Of a stretch of DNA of 64,000 nucleotides, positions 34,991 through 43,561 are shown one piece after another (positions within the stretch are counted from its first letter, which is position 1; each line of letters opens with the position of its first letter). The DNA lies in assembly GCA_963693305.1 (NCBI GenBank), contig OY855904.1, forward strand, positions 40,842,804 to 40,906,803. Direction: 5' to 3'. The notes beneath the pieces are model-generated. The model worked only from the letters and a program-made list of their open reading frames with translations. It was not told where the DNA came from and searched no databases. The position numbers were made by a program, and so were the translations under genes. This stretch comes from Meandrina meandrites (Eukaryota > Cnidaria > Anthozoa > Scleractinia > Meandrinidae).

Positions 34991-37900
34991 ATGGTCAAAA
35001 TTGACTTCGAATCTCTCGAAGACGTAGACCTCGAATCTCTCGAACAAGAACTTGCGAGAATAGACCCCGCAGAACTGCGGCATTTATCACAACTTCTTTC
35101 AGAAAACGTACCCGCGGTGAAAAAGATAATAAGGAATGTGCTAGAAGAACCAATCCCAGAAACCACAAAGAAGCGTTTACGACCACCTTTACAACCAAAA
35201 CCTTACAAACCAATACCACCACCAAGAAATAGAAATAGAAACAGAAGACAACAACTTCAGAGAGAATTCGACCCCATTCAGCCAAATAACGTAAGAAATG
35301 CGACAGACTACCAGAATGAGATTTTGGATCTGTACGAAGACACAGAATTCGTGGGTATAGAAGAGAGCACCGGAAGGCGGTACAAGAGATGGCGCATCAT
35401 AAAAGAACTGAATAAAGACCTCACACCAAAATTTATGGAAAAAATAAGAGAGAACGTGCAGACATCATTTTACATGAGGCACAGTTATTCATATATGTTG
35501 CGTAACATTGAAGACGGCACCATAATTTCCTACTATCAAAACAAAGGCTCTCCTTGGATGGAAACGTATGGAGAAGCGGAGAATTGGATAAGTAAGAGGG
35601 AGGCAAAACGTCTGGATGCAGATAGTATCGAAAGACCAAACACAAAGTGGATTTTCGAGAATCATTTTAATGTTGATGTAAAGGTTGTACTTGACCGTCA
35701 ACCACTGATGGGAACAGGACCCTTACCAAACTGGCTGCGCAACCTTGCACATAGTCGTTCAATGGTAGCACTGGATAACTATAGAGATAACTTATGTCTA
35801 TGGCGGTGTATTGCTGTACACAAAGGAGCTAGACCAGATCGAAGTACAAAAGCGGCACAAGGTCTAGCTAAGAGTTTTTTCAAACTCCGCGATACACCGA
35901 CGAACTGTGTAAAAACGTCACTGGATGAATTAGAAAAGGTAGAAATGCATCTGAATAAGGGCACTGCTTTCTCAGGTTGGCTGGGAATAAGGGTATATAT
36001 GCCAGAGCGTATAGATGATAAAGAAGTGGTATGGCATCTGACAAGAAATCCCGCACCACAGTTTAAAAACGTTATGACAATCGGTATTTTTGGAAAGCAC
36101 GCATTTTTAATAAAGGACATAACCAAATTGGCAAAAACTTATGCATGCATCCATTGCAAAGCAAGATTTACAAAAGCAACCCATTTACAACGTCATGCAG
36201 AAAGGTGTGCCCAAGGGAAAACCGTAATAGATTGCCCGGGAGAAAAGGTCGAAGCGCCGCAGACAGCTTATGAAAAAGCATTTTACCCGAAGCATAAAGC
36301 CTCAAAAGAATCAATTCAGTGGCTTGAGTACGTAGCAAAGCATTGGAAAATCCCCATTCACCACGCAATGTCAGGACACGGAGGAGAGCGTTGGATAGAG
36401 AAAAGACCAGTTGATGGCTACAACCATGAGAAAAAGCTGGTGTTACAGTATCACGGGTGCTTCTGGCACGGTTGCCCAAAATGTTACCATGATCGGGATA
36501 AAATAATTGAGCGTGGCGACAGAACAAGAGAAGATCTCTTCCAAGCAACAAAGAGACGTACAGCTTATCTCAGAAAGGTTGGATACAGGGTAATAGAGTG
36601 TTGGGCCTGCGAAGTCGGAGACAAGTATGTTGAACAACTACCAGAAGCAAAAACAAAAAGTTACCCCCACGCTATTTTGTATGATTTTGAGGCGTACGGA
36701 GACAACAATCAGCGGAAGGAGCCAACAGACTCACTCACAATCGAGAACGCACACGTTCCAATCTCAGTAAGCATCGGTGACACTCTTGAAAGAGAACCAA
36801 CCCACATCTGTGAAAAAGATCCAGCAGAGCTGGTCCGCAAGTTCATGGAAGAGTTGGAAAGACGCGGAAAAAACATAAGAACAAAAGTAAGAGATGAATT
36901 TATGCCAGCAGATGTAAACCTGCTACCAAAAGATCAGAGAAAAAAGATTGAAGAATGGTGTGATCAGGTCCCAGTACTGGGCTTCAACTCAGGGACTTAC
37001 GATCTCAATCTGATAAAAAAGTACTTCGCAGAAAAACTTGCAGACACAACCAACAAAGTTAGAGTGGCAAAGCATGGAAACAAAATCATGTTTTTACTCA
37101 CTTCTGGCTTCCGTTTCCTTGACATAATCAACTACTTGGGCCCAGGAACCAGCTACGAGAAATGGGTAAAGGCATACGACTGCAAGACAACGAAATCATG
37201 GCTCCCGTACGAGTGGTTTGACAAACCTGAAAAGCTGGATTACCCAGGATTGCCCGATTACCCACATTGGTATTCAAAGTTGAAAGACGAATTCACACTA
37301 AAACTGGCAGAATGGAAAGCTTGCAAACAGTTGTTCCGAGAAAAGGGAATGAAAACTTTCAAAGACTGGGTGCGTTACTACAATAATCTCGATGTGGCTC
37401 CAGGACTTGAGGCGCTGGAAAAGATGAGAAACTTCTACACAGAGAAGGGGATCGACATAATGAAAGACGCAGTCAGCATCCCAGGTGTAAGCTTGCACTA
37501 CCTGTTAAAGGGGGCAATAGAACGCAAAGCAGAACTATATGCCCCAAGCAAAGAAGCATATGAGATGTTAAAAGAAGCAGTTGTTGGAGGACCGAGCCTC
37601 GTTTTTACAAGGTACCATGAAGTGGGAAAAACCAGAATAAGGTCACATCAAGTTGCAAATTCAAAACTTTGTCAAAACATCCTCGGATATGATGCCAACG
37701 CCTTGTATCTCTCAACAATGCTAAGAGATATGCCTTGTGGAAAGGAAAGGGTTGTACACTATACAGATGAGTACCAAATAGACGGTGCACCAGTACTAAC
37801 GCACAGACTCAAAGAAAGAAGCTGGTTTGGATATGCAGAAATAGATATTGAGATTCCAAATCACTTGCACCAAAAGTTCGAGGAAATGTGTCCGTTCTTT

Positions 37901-38962
37901 CACAACAAAGCGGTGCCGACCAAAGCTGTGCCCGAGCATATGCTCAAATACTTGCGTGATACAGGAAGAAAACGCGGAGAAGACAAGAAACTCATGGGAA
38001 CGTTGTCAGCGCAGAGGATACTTGTATACGCCCCTCTACTACTCTGGTACGTAAAACACGGGGCAGTTATCAAAAGGGTTTATCGGACAATTGACTACAC
38101 ACCGAAAAAGATCTTCCCCTGGTTCGTGGAACAAGTCACGGAGGCTCGCCGAACAGGAGATGTGGACAAAAGCAAAGCCCTGCTGGCGGACGTATTCAAA
38201 CTGTTGGGAAACAGTGGGTACGGAAAGCTCATCGAAGCCTTAGAGCGGCAAACAAACGTCATTTACACCAAAGATGAGAAGGCGGTCGACAGAGCCTTGC
38301 GAAGCGCGTATTTCTCAGATCTTGATGAGATTGGGGAGGCTTATGAGTTAGAAAGTCGGAAGCCGCGGATTACAATAAGAAGACCGTTTCAGATTGGAAT
38401 CGCAGTCTATCAGCTGGCGAAGTTAAGGATGCTGGAATTCTATTATGACTTCCTAGACAGGTACTTTGACAGAAAAGATTTTGAGCTGATACAGATGGAC
38501 ACGGACAGTAACTACTTGGCCATCTCGGGAAAGAAACTAGAAGACATTGTGCGGCCAGAGATGAAAGAAGAATTCGAGGCAGAAAAAAAGAATTGGCTGG
38601 CATGGAACAAGTGGAGCGGAAGAACGCCGGGGTTATTTAAGCTGGAGTGTGAGGGGGATCGGATGATAGCGCTCTGCTCCAAATGCTACTATATTGACGA
38701 CCGGGGAGAAAAAAAGAAGTTCAGCACAAAGGGAATGTCAAAGAAGCAAAACAATATAACCTGGCATCGTTTCAAGACAGCTCTGGAAGGAAGCAAGGAT
38801 ATGGCAAAAAACAGAGGATTCCGGATGCGGGACGGAAAAATAGTAACCTACGAACAGGAGAAGCTGGGGTTGAGCGCGTATTACGACAAACGGTGGGTAC
38901 TGCCGGACGGAATTCACACGGAACCTATTGAATACCATATTAAACAAAAAATGGGGGACTAA
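34991..38962 (+). CDS. POLB: Protein-primed family B DNA polymerase
   Basis: 1323 residues. The exonuclease motifs are LYDFEAYG (about 563-570, Asp and Glu), GFNSGTYDLN (about 663) and YYNNLDVAP (about 797). The polymerase motifs are GYDANALYLS (motif A, about 898), LLGNSGYGKL (motif B, about 1070) and MDTDSNYL (motif C, about 1168, with both catalytic Asp). It copies the element's linear genome from the ends with a protein primer. The long N-terminal half carries extra regions: DNLCLWRC with a later KHAFLIKD (OTU-protease-like pattern, tentative), a C2H2 finger (CIHCKARF...HLQRHAERC, about 385-406) and QYHGCFWHGCPKCY plus VIECWACE, an endonuclease-like zinc-binding block typical of Polinton polymerases. 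The ATG follows ATAATATACA. All key residues are present. Confidence 0.96.
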   Translation: MVKIDFESLEDVDLESLEQELARIDPAELRHLSQLLSENVPAVKKIIRNVLEEPIPETTKKRLRPPLQPKPYKPIPPPRNRNRNRRQQLQREFDPIQPNNVRNATDYQNEILDLYEDTEFVGIEESTGRRYKRWRIIKELNKDLTPKFMEKIRENVQTSFYMRHSYSYMLRNIEDGTIISYYQNKGSPWMETYGEAENWISKREAKRLDADSIERPNTKWIFENHFNVDVKVVLDRQPLMGTGPLPNWLRNLAHSRSMVALDNYRDNLCLWRCIAVHKGARPDRSTKAAQGLAKSFFKLRDTPTNCVKTSLDELEKVEMHLNKGTAFSGWLGIRVYMPERIDDKEVVWHLTRNPAPQFKNVMTIGIFGKHAFLIKDITKLAKTYACIHCKARFTKATHLQRHAERCAQGKTVIDCPGEKVEAPQTAYEKAFYPKHKASKESIQWLEYVAKHWKIPIHHAMSGHGGERWIEKRPVDGYNHEKKLVLQYHGCFWHGCPKCYHDRDKIIERGDRTREDLFQATKRRTAYLRKVGYRVIECWACEVGDKYVEQLPEAKTKSYPHAILYDFEAYGDNNQRKEPTDSLTIENAHVPISVSIGDTLEREPTHICEKDPAELVRKFMEELERRGKNIRTKVRDEFMPADVNLLPKDQRKKIEEWCDQVPVLGFNSGTYDLNLIKKYFAEKLADTTNKVRVAKHGNKIMFLLTSGFRFLDIINYLGPGTSYEKWVKAYDCKTTKSWLPYEWFDKPEKLDYPGLPDYPHWYSKLKDEFTLKLAEWKACKQLFREKGMKTFKDWVRYYNNLDVAPGLEALEKMRNFYTEKGIDIMKDAVSIPGVSLHYLLKGAIERKAELYAPSKEAYEMLKEAVVGGPSLVFTRYHEVGKTRIRSHQVANSKLCQNILGYDANALYLSTMLRDMPCGKERVVHYTDEYQIDGAPVLTHRLKERSWFGYAEIDIEIPNHLHQKFEEMCPFFHNKAVPTKAVPEHMLKYLRDTGRKRGEDKKLMGTLSAQRILVYAPLLLWYVKHGAVIKRVYRTIDYTPKKIFPWFVEQVTEARRTGDVDKSKALLADVFKLLGNSGYGKLIEALERQTNVIYTKDEKAVDRALRSAYFSDLDEIGEAYELESRKPRITIRRPFQIGIAVYQLAKLRMLEFYYDFLDRYFDRKDFELIQMDTDSNYLAISGKKLEDIVRPEMKEEFEAEKKNWLAWNKWSGRTPGLFKLECEGDRMIALCSKCYYIDDRGEKKKFSTKGMSKKQNNITWHRFKTALEGSKDMAKNRGFRMRDGKIVTYEQEKLGLSAYYDKRWVLPDGIHTEPIEYHIKQKMGD

Positions 38963-38968
38963 TATAAT

Positions 38969-39232
38969 ATGGCGGGACTGAGTATGGCGGGAGAGAATAT
39001 GGTGGAAAAAATTCAAAACCTTCCCGAAAAGCACAGAGAGCGGGTCATGGGAGAATACATCAAAATGAAACTAAAACAGCGGGAGCGGCGGGGCTGGGGC
39101 GGGGTAAATATGGCAATCCGAAAGAAAGTGTGGTATTTCAGCAAGCTAAAAGTGCAGAGCCTGAGACAATACATCCCATACCTGCAGACGGCAACTTTGT
39201 TGCCAACTCCGAAACAGCAACTGAGTTGCTAA
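38969..39232 (+). CDS. Small protein, paralog of the one at 50147
   Basis: 87 residues starting 7 nt after the polymerase stop. The TAATATAAT just before the ATG matches the element's start-site motif. Residues 14-52 (LPEKHRERVMGEYIKMKLKQ, then RRGWGGVNMAI) align with LPTELREKICTEYIIIRLWQ and MLGWDEVHAAI of the minus-strand protein at 50147-50488. Shared LP, RE, EYI, QR, GW and AI suggest a helical, possibly F-box-like domain. The C-terminal Cys-rich part of its relative is missing here. The frame converges on integrase with a 4-bp overlap. Function unknown. Confidence 0.6.
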   Translation: MAGLSMAGENMVEKIQNLPEKHRERVMGEYIKMKLKQRERRGWGGVNMAIRKKVWYFSKLKVQSLRQYIPYLQTATLLPTPKQQLSC

Positions 39233-40215
39233 CCCACAGCAGGAGGTAATTCTGTATCCGGTGGTACCACAAGCAGTTCTTCACGTACAAAACCACGTTT
39301 AGGGCCGTCGTGCAAATAGTAGAGAACAGGTTGATTCGGTTTGGTAAAAGAACGTTCAAGGTTAAAGACATCTAAGGACCAGATTGGATCAGTGGCTCTT
39401 TTCGCCCCACCTTCAAGCTCACCAGGTTCGTACAAATACCGAACCAAAACTATGGAGGGGAGCTTTTTTTCGTTCAAACCAACGGGTCTCAAATATTTAG
39501 TTGATGGCTCCGCATAAACATTTTTTTTCTTGATAGCGGCAGCAGGTTTCATACCAATCAATCGAGTGACTTGGTTGTTCAGAGCAGAAACAACTTTGGG
39601 AAGCCTTTTCACCCACACAGTAGACCGCAGACCCTCAGGTGAACGCATTTCAACTGCGTACTGGTGGCCAAACAAACGCTCAGCCAAGGTACGATTGAAA
39701 CGTTCAACGATCGCTTGGTCTCTATGAATTTCAGGGTGGCAGCGTCTGATAGAAGTTTTGTGATTTTCCATTTCTTTTGTAACAGCGCCCATAAATTCAC
39801 GCCCAGGATCAACTTGCAACATCTGAGGCCACTTCAGAGGTCCACGTGTATAAATTGTCTTAAAAGCTTTGGCAACCTCATCAGAGTTTTTAGAAGTTAA
39901 AGGCTGAGCTTCTTTGAATCTGCTGGCAACATCAACAACGGTAAGCGCGTATTTGTAAGTGCTACGGCCCACTTTGTCATGTGGCAGAAAAAGAAGATCT
40001 GCCTGATGCACTTTGTTGGGTGTAGGCACGTCGAATTTTAGGCGAGGAATGTAGCGCGGTGCGGGGAGGTAAATCTGCCAGAGCGCTTGTTTGAACAACC
40101 ATTCTTTGGCAACAACTTCAGGAACCTTTGCAGCGACCGCTAATTTTTTAATGGCAGAAATGCCTTTCCAGTAACCCTGCGGACTGTAGTAACGCCGCTC
40201 TAATTTTTTATCCAT
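39229..40215 (-). CDS. INT: Retroviral-type (DDE) integrase
   Basis: 328 residues. The N-terminal Polinton signature reads YYSPQGYWKGISAIKKLA and WQIYLPAPRYIPRLKFDVPT. The catalytic triad is visible: Asp in HQADLLFLP, Asp in QVDPGREF and Glu in AIVERFNRTLAER, with 34 residues between the last two. A C-terminal domain with LVRYLYEPGELEGG and YYLHDGPKRGFVREELL follows. It inserts the linear element into chromosomes, producing the short target duplication seen. The ATG at 40215 is preceded by ATTATTTAA and lacks the TATATA motif of the virion genes. The frame is intact. Confidence 0.95.
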   Translation of the reverse strand: MDKKLERRYYSPQGYWKGISAIKKLAVAAKVPEVVAKEWLFKQALWQIYLPAPRYIPRLKFDVPTPNKVHQADLLFLPHDKVGRSTYKYALTVVDVASRFKEAQPLTSKNSDEVAKAFKTIYTRGPLKWPQMLQVDPGREFMGAVTKEMENHKTSIRRCHPEIHRDQAIVERFNRTLAERLFGHQYAVEMRSPEGLRSTVWVKRLPKVVSALNNQVTRLIGMKPAAAIKKKNVYAEPSTKYLRPVGLNEKKLPSIVLVRYLYEPGELEGGAKRATDPIWSLDVFNLERSFTKPNQPVLYYLHDGPKRGFVREELLVVPPDTELPPAVG

Positions 40216-40243
40216 TTAAATAATTATGCGCAGACATATATAC

Positions 40244-40744
40244 ATGGCTACAAAACCTTACCTAAGGGGTGTGGGATACCCCCACAGTGAACAGCTAAAA
40301 GAAATGTTGATAAAACAGCAGGAAGCGAAAATAAAAGAAATCAAGCCCGAAAAAGATCTTGACTACCGTTACGAGGGGGAATTCTACCCTGAGCCCGAAG
40401 AGATGGGTCACCCTCCCAATTTAAAACTGTGGTATTTACTTGCGGTACTAAAAAAAGTCGGCATTTCTATAGATCAGGTCGGTGACGAAATGGGGCTGAC
40501 CTTTTTGGGTAATGTCATTCACCAATTCAAGCTGACGAATCTCAGGCCATGTAACTACGTTTGTTTTTTATACAACTATTTTCAAAAGGTTTCACCTATC
40601 GATTGGCCAGCGAAAAAGGCAATACTGGGAAAGCTCACGAAAAGATTGCCGAAGATGGTACAAACCAGAAATAAAGCCGAAAAAAGTTTCAACGAATGGT
40701 GGTTGGAGGCAAACACCCCACGATTAAACAGAAGTTGTCTTTGA
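40244..40744 (+). CDS. Unknown Polinton protein, about 166 residues
   Basis: An in-frame ATG exists at 40226, but the ATG at 40244 directly follows CATATATAC, the motif seen at other starts, so I choose it. The product begins MATKPYLRGVGYP. It has an acidic stretch (YPEPEEMGHPPN), a helical centre (LKLWYLLAVLKKVGISIDQV) and a basic C terminus. No catalytic motif or membrane segment is visible and the family is not recognised. It ends 21 bp inside the opposite-strand membrane protein gene. Confidence 0.6.
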   Translation: MATKPYLRGVGYPHSEQLKEMLIKQQEAKIKEIKPEKDLDYRYEGEFYPEPEEMGHPPNLKLWYLLAVLKKVGISIDQVGDEMGLTFLGNVIHQFKLTNLRPCNYVCFLYNYFQKVSPIDWPAKKAILGKLTKRLPKMVQTRNKAEKSFNEWWLEANTPRLNRSCL

Positions 40745-41242
40745 TGTTCTGTTAACCTTTACCCCACTGTCAGTGTGGTTTGAAAAACGCAGTTTTGTCT
40801 TTGCAGTAGTAAAGGTGTTGTACTTTTTGACAATATCTTGGTACTCGCCGTCAGAGATTTCACCATCTTCAAGAGCGGTTGATATGAGAGAGTTGATCGT
40901 GCTCAGCGTAGCTTCAGCCAAAGTCTGTATTTTTTCGTGTTTTTTCGCTTTACGCAGGAAAAATTTGATGGTGACCATGCCGGAGGTTGACACCAATGAA
41001 AACAAGGCGGCAGTTGCGATTAAAGGCCCGCCAACAACAACGCCAACCGCAGAAAGAGAAGCGGCCAGCCCAGAGCCGGTAAGAATGGTAGCAACTCCGC
41101 CTGTTAACGCGCATACTGTTTGACAACGCGTGTGCCACCGTTTAAACTTGGCTGAGGTTTGGTAGTAATGCACCAACTGGTTTTCAAGATTTTTCTTTAT
41201 CAATTCTATTTCATCCCGCCGGAATTTTGTTGCAGAATCCAT
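40724..41242 (-). CDS. Two-helix membrane protein
   Basis: 172 residues. A polar N-terminal helix is followed by two adjacent hydrophobic segments at about 46-92 (ALTGGVATILTGSGLAASL, then VGVVVGGPLIATAALFSLV). A soluble tail contains DGEISDGEYQDIVKKYNTF, similar to an EF-hand-like calcium loop, and a basic Ser/Thr-rich end. TATATAGGAA immediately precedes the ATG. Similar hydrophobic proteins are frequent in cnidarian Polintons, perhaps acting on host membranes during entry or exit. That role is inference. Confidence 0.6.
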   Translation of the reverse strand: MDSATKFRRDEIELIKKNLENQLVHYYQTSAKFKRWHTRCQTVCALTGGVATILTGSGLAASLSAVGVVVGGPLIATAALFSLVSTSGMVTIKFFLRKAKKHEKIQTLAEATLSTINSLISTALEDGEISDGEYQDIVKKYNTFTTAKTKLRFSNHTDSGVKVNRTSKTTSV

Positions 41243-41273
41243 TTCCTATATATGTGTTTAAAAAATGTGTAAT

Positions 41274-42137
41274 CTAATCGCAATATTGGTTATGCCATTT
41301 TCCATTTTTATATACAATCCGATTACATGACCCAGTTGTATTTTTAGGGTGCGTCCAAAACTTTTTGCTGAACAGACCGGTTTTCGTGTTAAAGGCACCT
41401 TTTGCGATGTCACCACTCCAATACTTTTTAAACAAATCCTTATCACCACCTGTGACAGCCATGATTGCAGCAGCCACATCTTGAGACTGTTGAAAGCCCG
41501 GAATTTTTTCGCCGATCTTTTTATTGATCGTTTCACCGACACCCAAACCCACCTTTTGCTTCGAGCTGATTGCGTTGCGCGCCGCGGCGTGACCCCATTG
41601 CCGTTTGTTTTTGGGAATAGCGTCAAGCGCCTTCACCATTTTTTTGTCTGCATCATGTTTGCAGCCTTTTTCATTTTTCTTGCCTGCACAGACGGCATAA
41701 TCAACGTCATGCTGCATTGCAACTGCGTCCGTGGCGCCTGTGGGTTGCTGGTATATTTTCAAGATCTTTCCCGTCTTGGGGTTGTAAGAAAGCTGTTTTT
41801 CAAGAGGATTGTACGGCCCTGTGTAGTTATGACCAGGAAGCGTCCACCCCTTTTTTGGCTTAGGCAGCTTACCAATAGCTTTATGCAAATCAAAAGCCCC
41901 ACCGCGGGGTCGTTCATAAAGAGGGTTTGTTGGGTCATCTACTCGATTACCCGCATAAATTCTCATATCATAACTACCACCACGTTGGGTACCCCCACTA
42001 ATAAACCGTGTCTTGGTAATGCCACAACTTGCGCATTTTACTTTTAACATTCTTCTACCATTTTTTGTGGTAGTGTTTTTTTCACTTCCCGGTACGTTGG
42101 GTGTGAAACGCTTTTCCTTCACGCAGTATACCTCCAT
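41274..42137 (-). CDS. Zinc-ribbon plus parvovirus-type phospholipase A2 protein
   Basis: 287 residues. Residues 1-48 form a small Cys2-Cys2-like ribbon (VYCVKEKRFTP ... KVKCASCGITKTRF, DUF5679-like). Residues of about 96-165 match the parvoviral VP1 PLA2: a calcium-loop-like GHNYTGPYNPLEKQ and the catalytic helix DAVAMQHDVDYAVC with the HDxxY dyad, then KHDADKKM. In parvoviruses this enzyme opens endosomal membrane during entry; here it is probably carried in the virion. The C-terminal part is Gly/Lys-rich with two late Cys. TATATAAG directly precedes the ATG. All key catalytic residues are present. Length and fusion with the ribbon differ from parvoviral VP1. Confidence 0.85.
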   Translation of the reverse strand: MEVYCVKEKRFTPNVPGSEKNTTTKNGRRMLKVKCASCGITKTRFISGGTQRGGSYDMRIYAGNRVDDPTNPLYERPRGGAFDLHKAIGKLPKPKKGWTLPGHNYTGPYNPLEKQLSYNPKTGKILKIYQQPTGATDAVAMQHDVDYAVCAGKKNEKGCKHDADKKMVKALDAIPKNKRQWGHAAARNAISSKQKVGLGVGETINKKIGEKIPGFQQSQDVAAAIMAVTGGDKDLFKKYWSGDIAKGAFNTKTGLFSKKFWTHPKNTTGSCNRIVYKNGKWHNQYCD

Positions 42138-42159
42138 CTTATATAATTAAAGAAAATTC

Positions 42160-42690
42160 TCAGGCCGCTGTGTGACACCCGCCTTTCATCATATCTTTTG
42201 GTCTTAATCTGTTTGAGGCTTTAGTCAACAAATCCCCAGACAAAGCATCAATTGTGTAATTAACAGCTTTTCTCGCGATTGGTTTGGCTTTATTGGCTAA
42301 CTTCTTCTGATACTCTGGTTGTCTCAGAAACTCGCTTGCAAAGTATCTTCCTTGTTTCACACCTTGCTTTGCTAAATAAGGAACTCCGTACTCAAAGAAA
42401 GCTTCAGCTGCTGTATTTCCAACTGTACCAAGAACCCCACCTCCAAACATTCTTTTTTCAGCGCGTGCATGTTCTTCTCTCTTCTTTTTGGGTAAACCAC
42501 TTCTGGTCCACTTAAATATTGGATCCAAAATATTACCCCCTTCTTGAGCACTGACAAATCTTGTCTTGGTAATGCCGCAGCTAGCACATTTTACTTTAAG
42601 CAACCTTTTACCATTTCTTGCGGTTGCAAATGTTTCACTTCCCACCACATTAGGTGTGAAGCGCTTTTCTTTCACACAGTAAACATCCAT
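42160..42690 (-). CDS. Zinc-ribbon (DUF5679-like) virion-type protein
   Basis: 176 residues. The first 46 are about 75% identical by eye to the start of the neighbouring PLA2 protein (VYCVKEKRFTPNV, KVKCASCGITKTRF). The rest is different: RFGGG-like Gly stretches and a basic amphipathic C-terminal part (KLANKAKPIARKAVNYTIDA). The gene lies 22 bp upstream of the PLA2 gene in the same strand. TTATATAGG directly precedes the ATG. A minor structural protein is plausible. Confidence 0.65.
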   Translation of the reverse strand: MDVYCVKEKRFTPNVVGSETFATARNGKRLLKVKCASCGITKTRFVSAQEGGNILDPIFKWTRSGLPKKKREEHARAEKRMFGGGVLGTVGNTAAEAFFEYGVPYLAKQGVKQGRYFASEFLRQPEYQKKLANKAKPIARKAVNYTIDALSGDLLTKASNRLRPKDMMKGGCHTAA

Positions 42691-42736
42691 CCTATATAAC
42701 TAGCAAAAATTCACTGGGGTGTGGGGTTTACCCCAC

Positions 42737-43192
42737 TTATACATTATGTGTAAAATAATCCTTCACCACAGCCTCGTTGGCGCGTGTATTTTCAGAAAAC
42801 ATGCTCAAAATATCTCGAAACGACCGTCCTTTGTTACGCTCATTCAGGAAAAGCAAACAGTAGTAGCCGCAGCGCACGCTGAATTCCCACTGAAGCTGGT
42901 TGTCATTTCGTAGAAAGGTTTTGCTACCCTCGAGAATCAACTCAATTTCCCATTCCGCGGGCGGAGGTAAACCGAAAGAGTCAAAGTATTCGCGCCCGCC
43001 CCAACAGCATACCCAATGGGTGCCTGGCCCTCCAAGATCATCCATGTTGATTATACAAGGGGAGTGGTTTTTCACGTGGATCTCGTCTCTCGCAAATATA
43101 CCTTTGATGGGGATTTTCAAGTATTGGCACCATCGCTGCAAGTCATAATCAGTTAAGGGGACATCAACGAAGGTAGGCTTTTTTTTGATCAC
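42737..43192 (-). CDS. PRO: Adenovirus-type cysteine protease (maturation protease)
   Basis: About 151 residues from the GTG at 43192. The catalytic pattern is His in GTHWVCCW, Asp in YFDSFGLPPP, the oxyanion Gln in NQLQWEFSVRCGYYCLLFL and Cys in its CGYYC. It should cut capsid precursors during assembly. The frame has no in-frame ATG before the catalytic region: upstream come GGG, CAT, GTT and then TAG. An ATG preceded by TTTATAGGTTC lies at 43196-43194 but is one base out of frame. The frame overlaps the upstream 123-residue gene by 29 bp across a run of eight A. The catalytic part is intact. Confidence 0.85.
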   Translation of the reverse strand: MIKKKPTFVDVPLTDYDLQRWCQYLKIPIKGIFARDEIHVKNHSPCIINMDDLGGPGTHWVCCWGGREYFDSFGLPPPAEWEIELILEGSKTFLRNDNQLQWEFSVRCGYYCLLFLNERNKGRSFRDILSMFSENTRANEAVVKDYFTHNV

Positions 43193-43535
43193 CCCATGAA
43201 CCTATAAACGGTGGAGGGCGCATATATGGTGGAGGGTTGATGCGCATTCCCTTTCCTCCTGTTGGGGGTTTTACCCGCATGCCGGCCCCACTCGCCAACT
43301 TGCGCACATGTCTGATTTGTGTCTTGCTCATGTCTATGTCCACGCCCGTTTTGTTTTTGATAGCGCGCTCTATTTTTTTGATCTGCCTGGCGGTCAAGTG
43401 CAAAGTGTCGCTACCGCCGGTTATGGCCTCGTTTTTGAATCTGAGCGTAACTGCTTCTCCTGGCCCAAAGGCCCGCGCGAGGCTTACCTTCTGCCCGTCT
43501 GAAAGTGAAATCTTGTGCGGATAGTAAGTCGTCAT
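43164..43535 (-). CDS. Small basic virion-type protein
   Basis: 123 residues beginning MTTYYPHKISLSDGQ. Conserved-looking features are SDGQKVSLARAF, VTLRFKNEAITGGSDTLHLT and QIKKIERAIKNKTGVDIDMS, followed by KTQIRH and a Gly/Pro/Arg tail (INPPPYMRPPPFIGS). I recall this LT-x-x-Q-I-x-K-I ... S-K-T-Q-I-R-H pattern from other metazoan Polintons and adintoviruses, usually between the major capsid protein and protease. A DNA-binding or capsid-associated role is likely. AATATAAGAG precedes the ATG. Confidence 0.65.
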   Translation of the reverse strand: MTTYYPHKISLSDGQKVSLARAFGPGEAVTLRFKNEAITGGSDTLHLTARQIKKIERAIKNKTGVDIDMSKTQIRHVRKLASGAGMRVKPPTGGKGMRINPPPYMRPPPFIGSWGDQKKAYLR

Positions 43536-43561
43536 CTCTTATATTTCATACAAAAATTATT

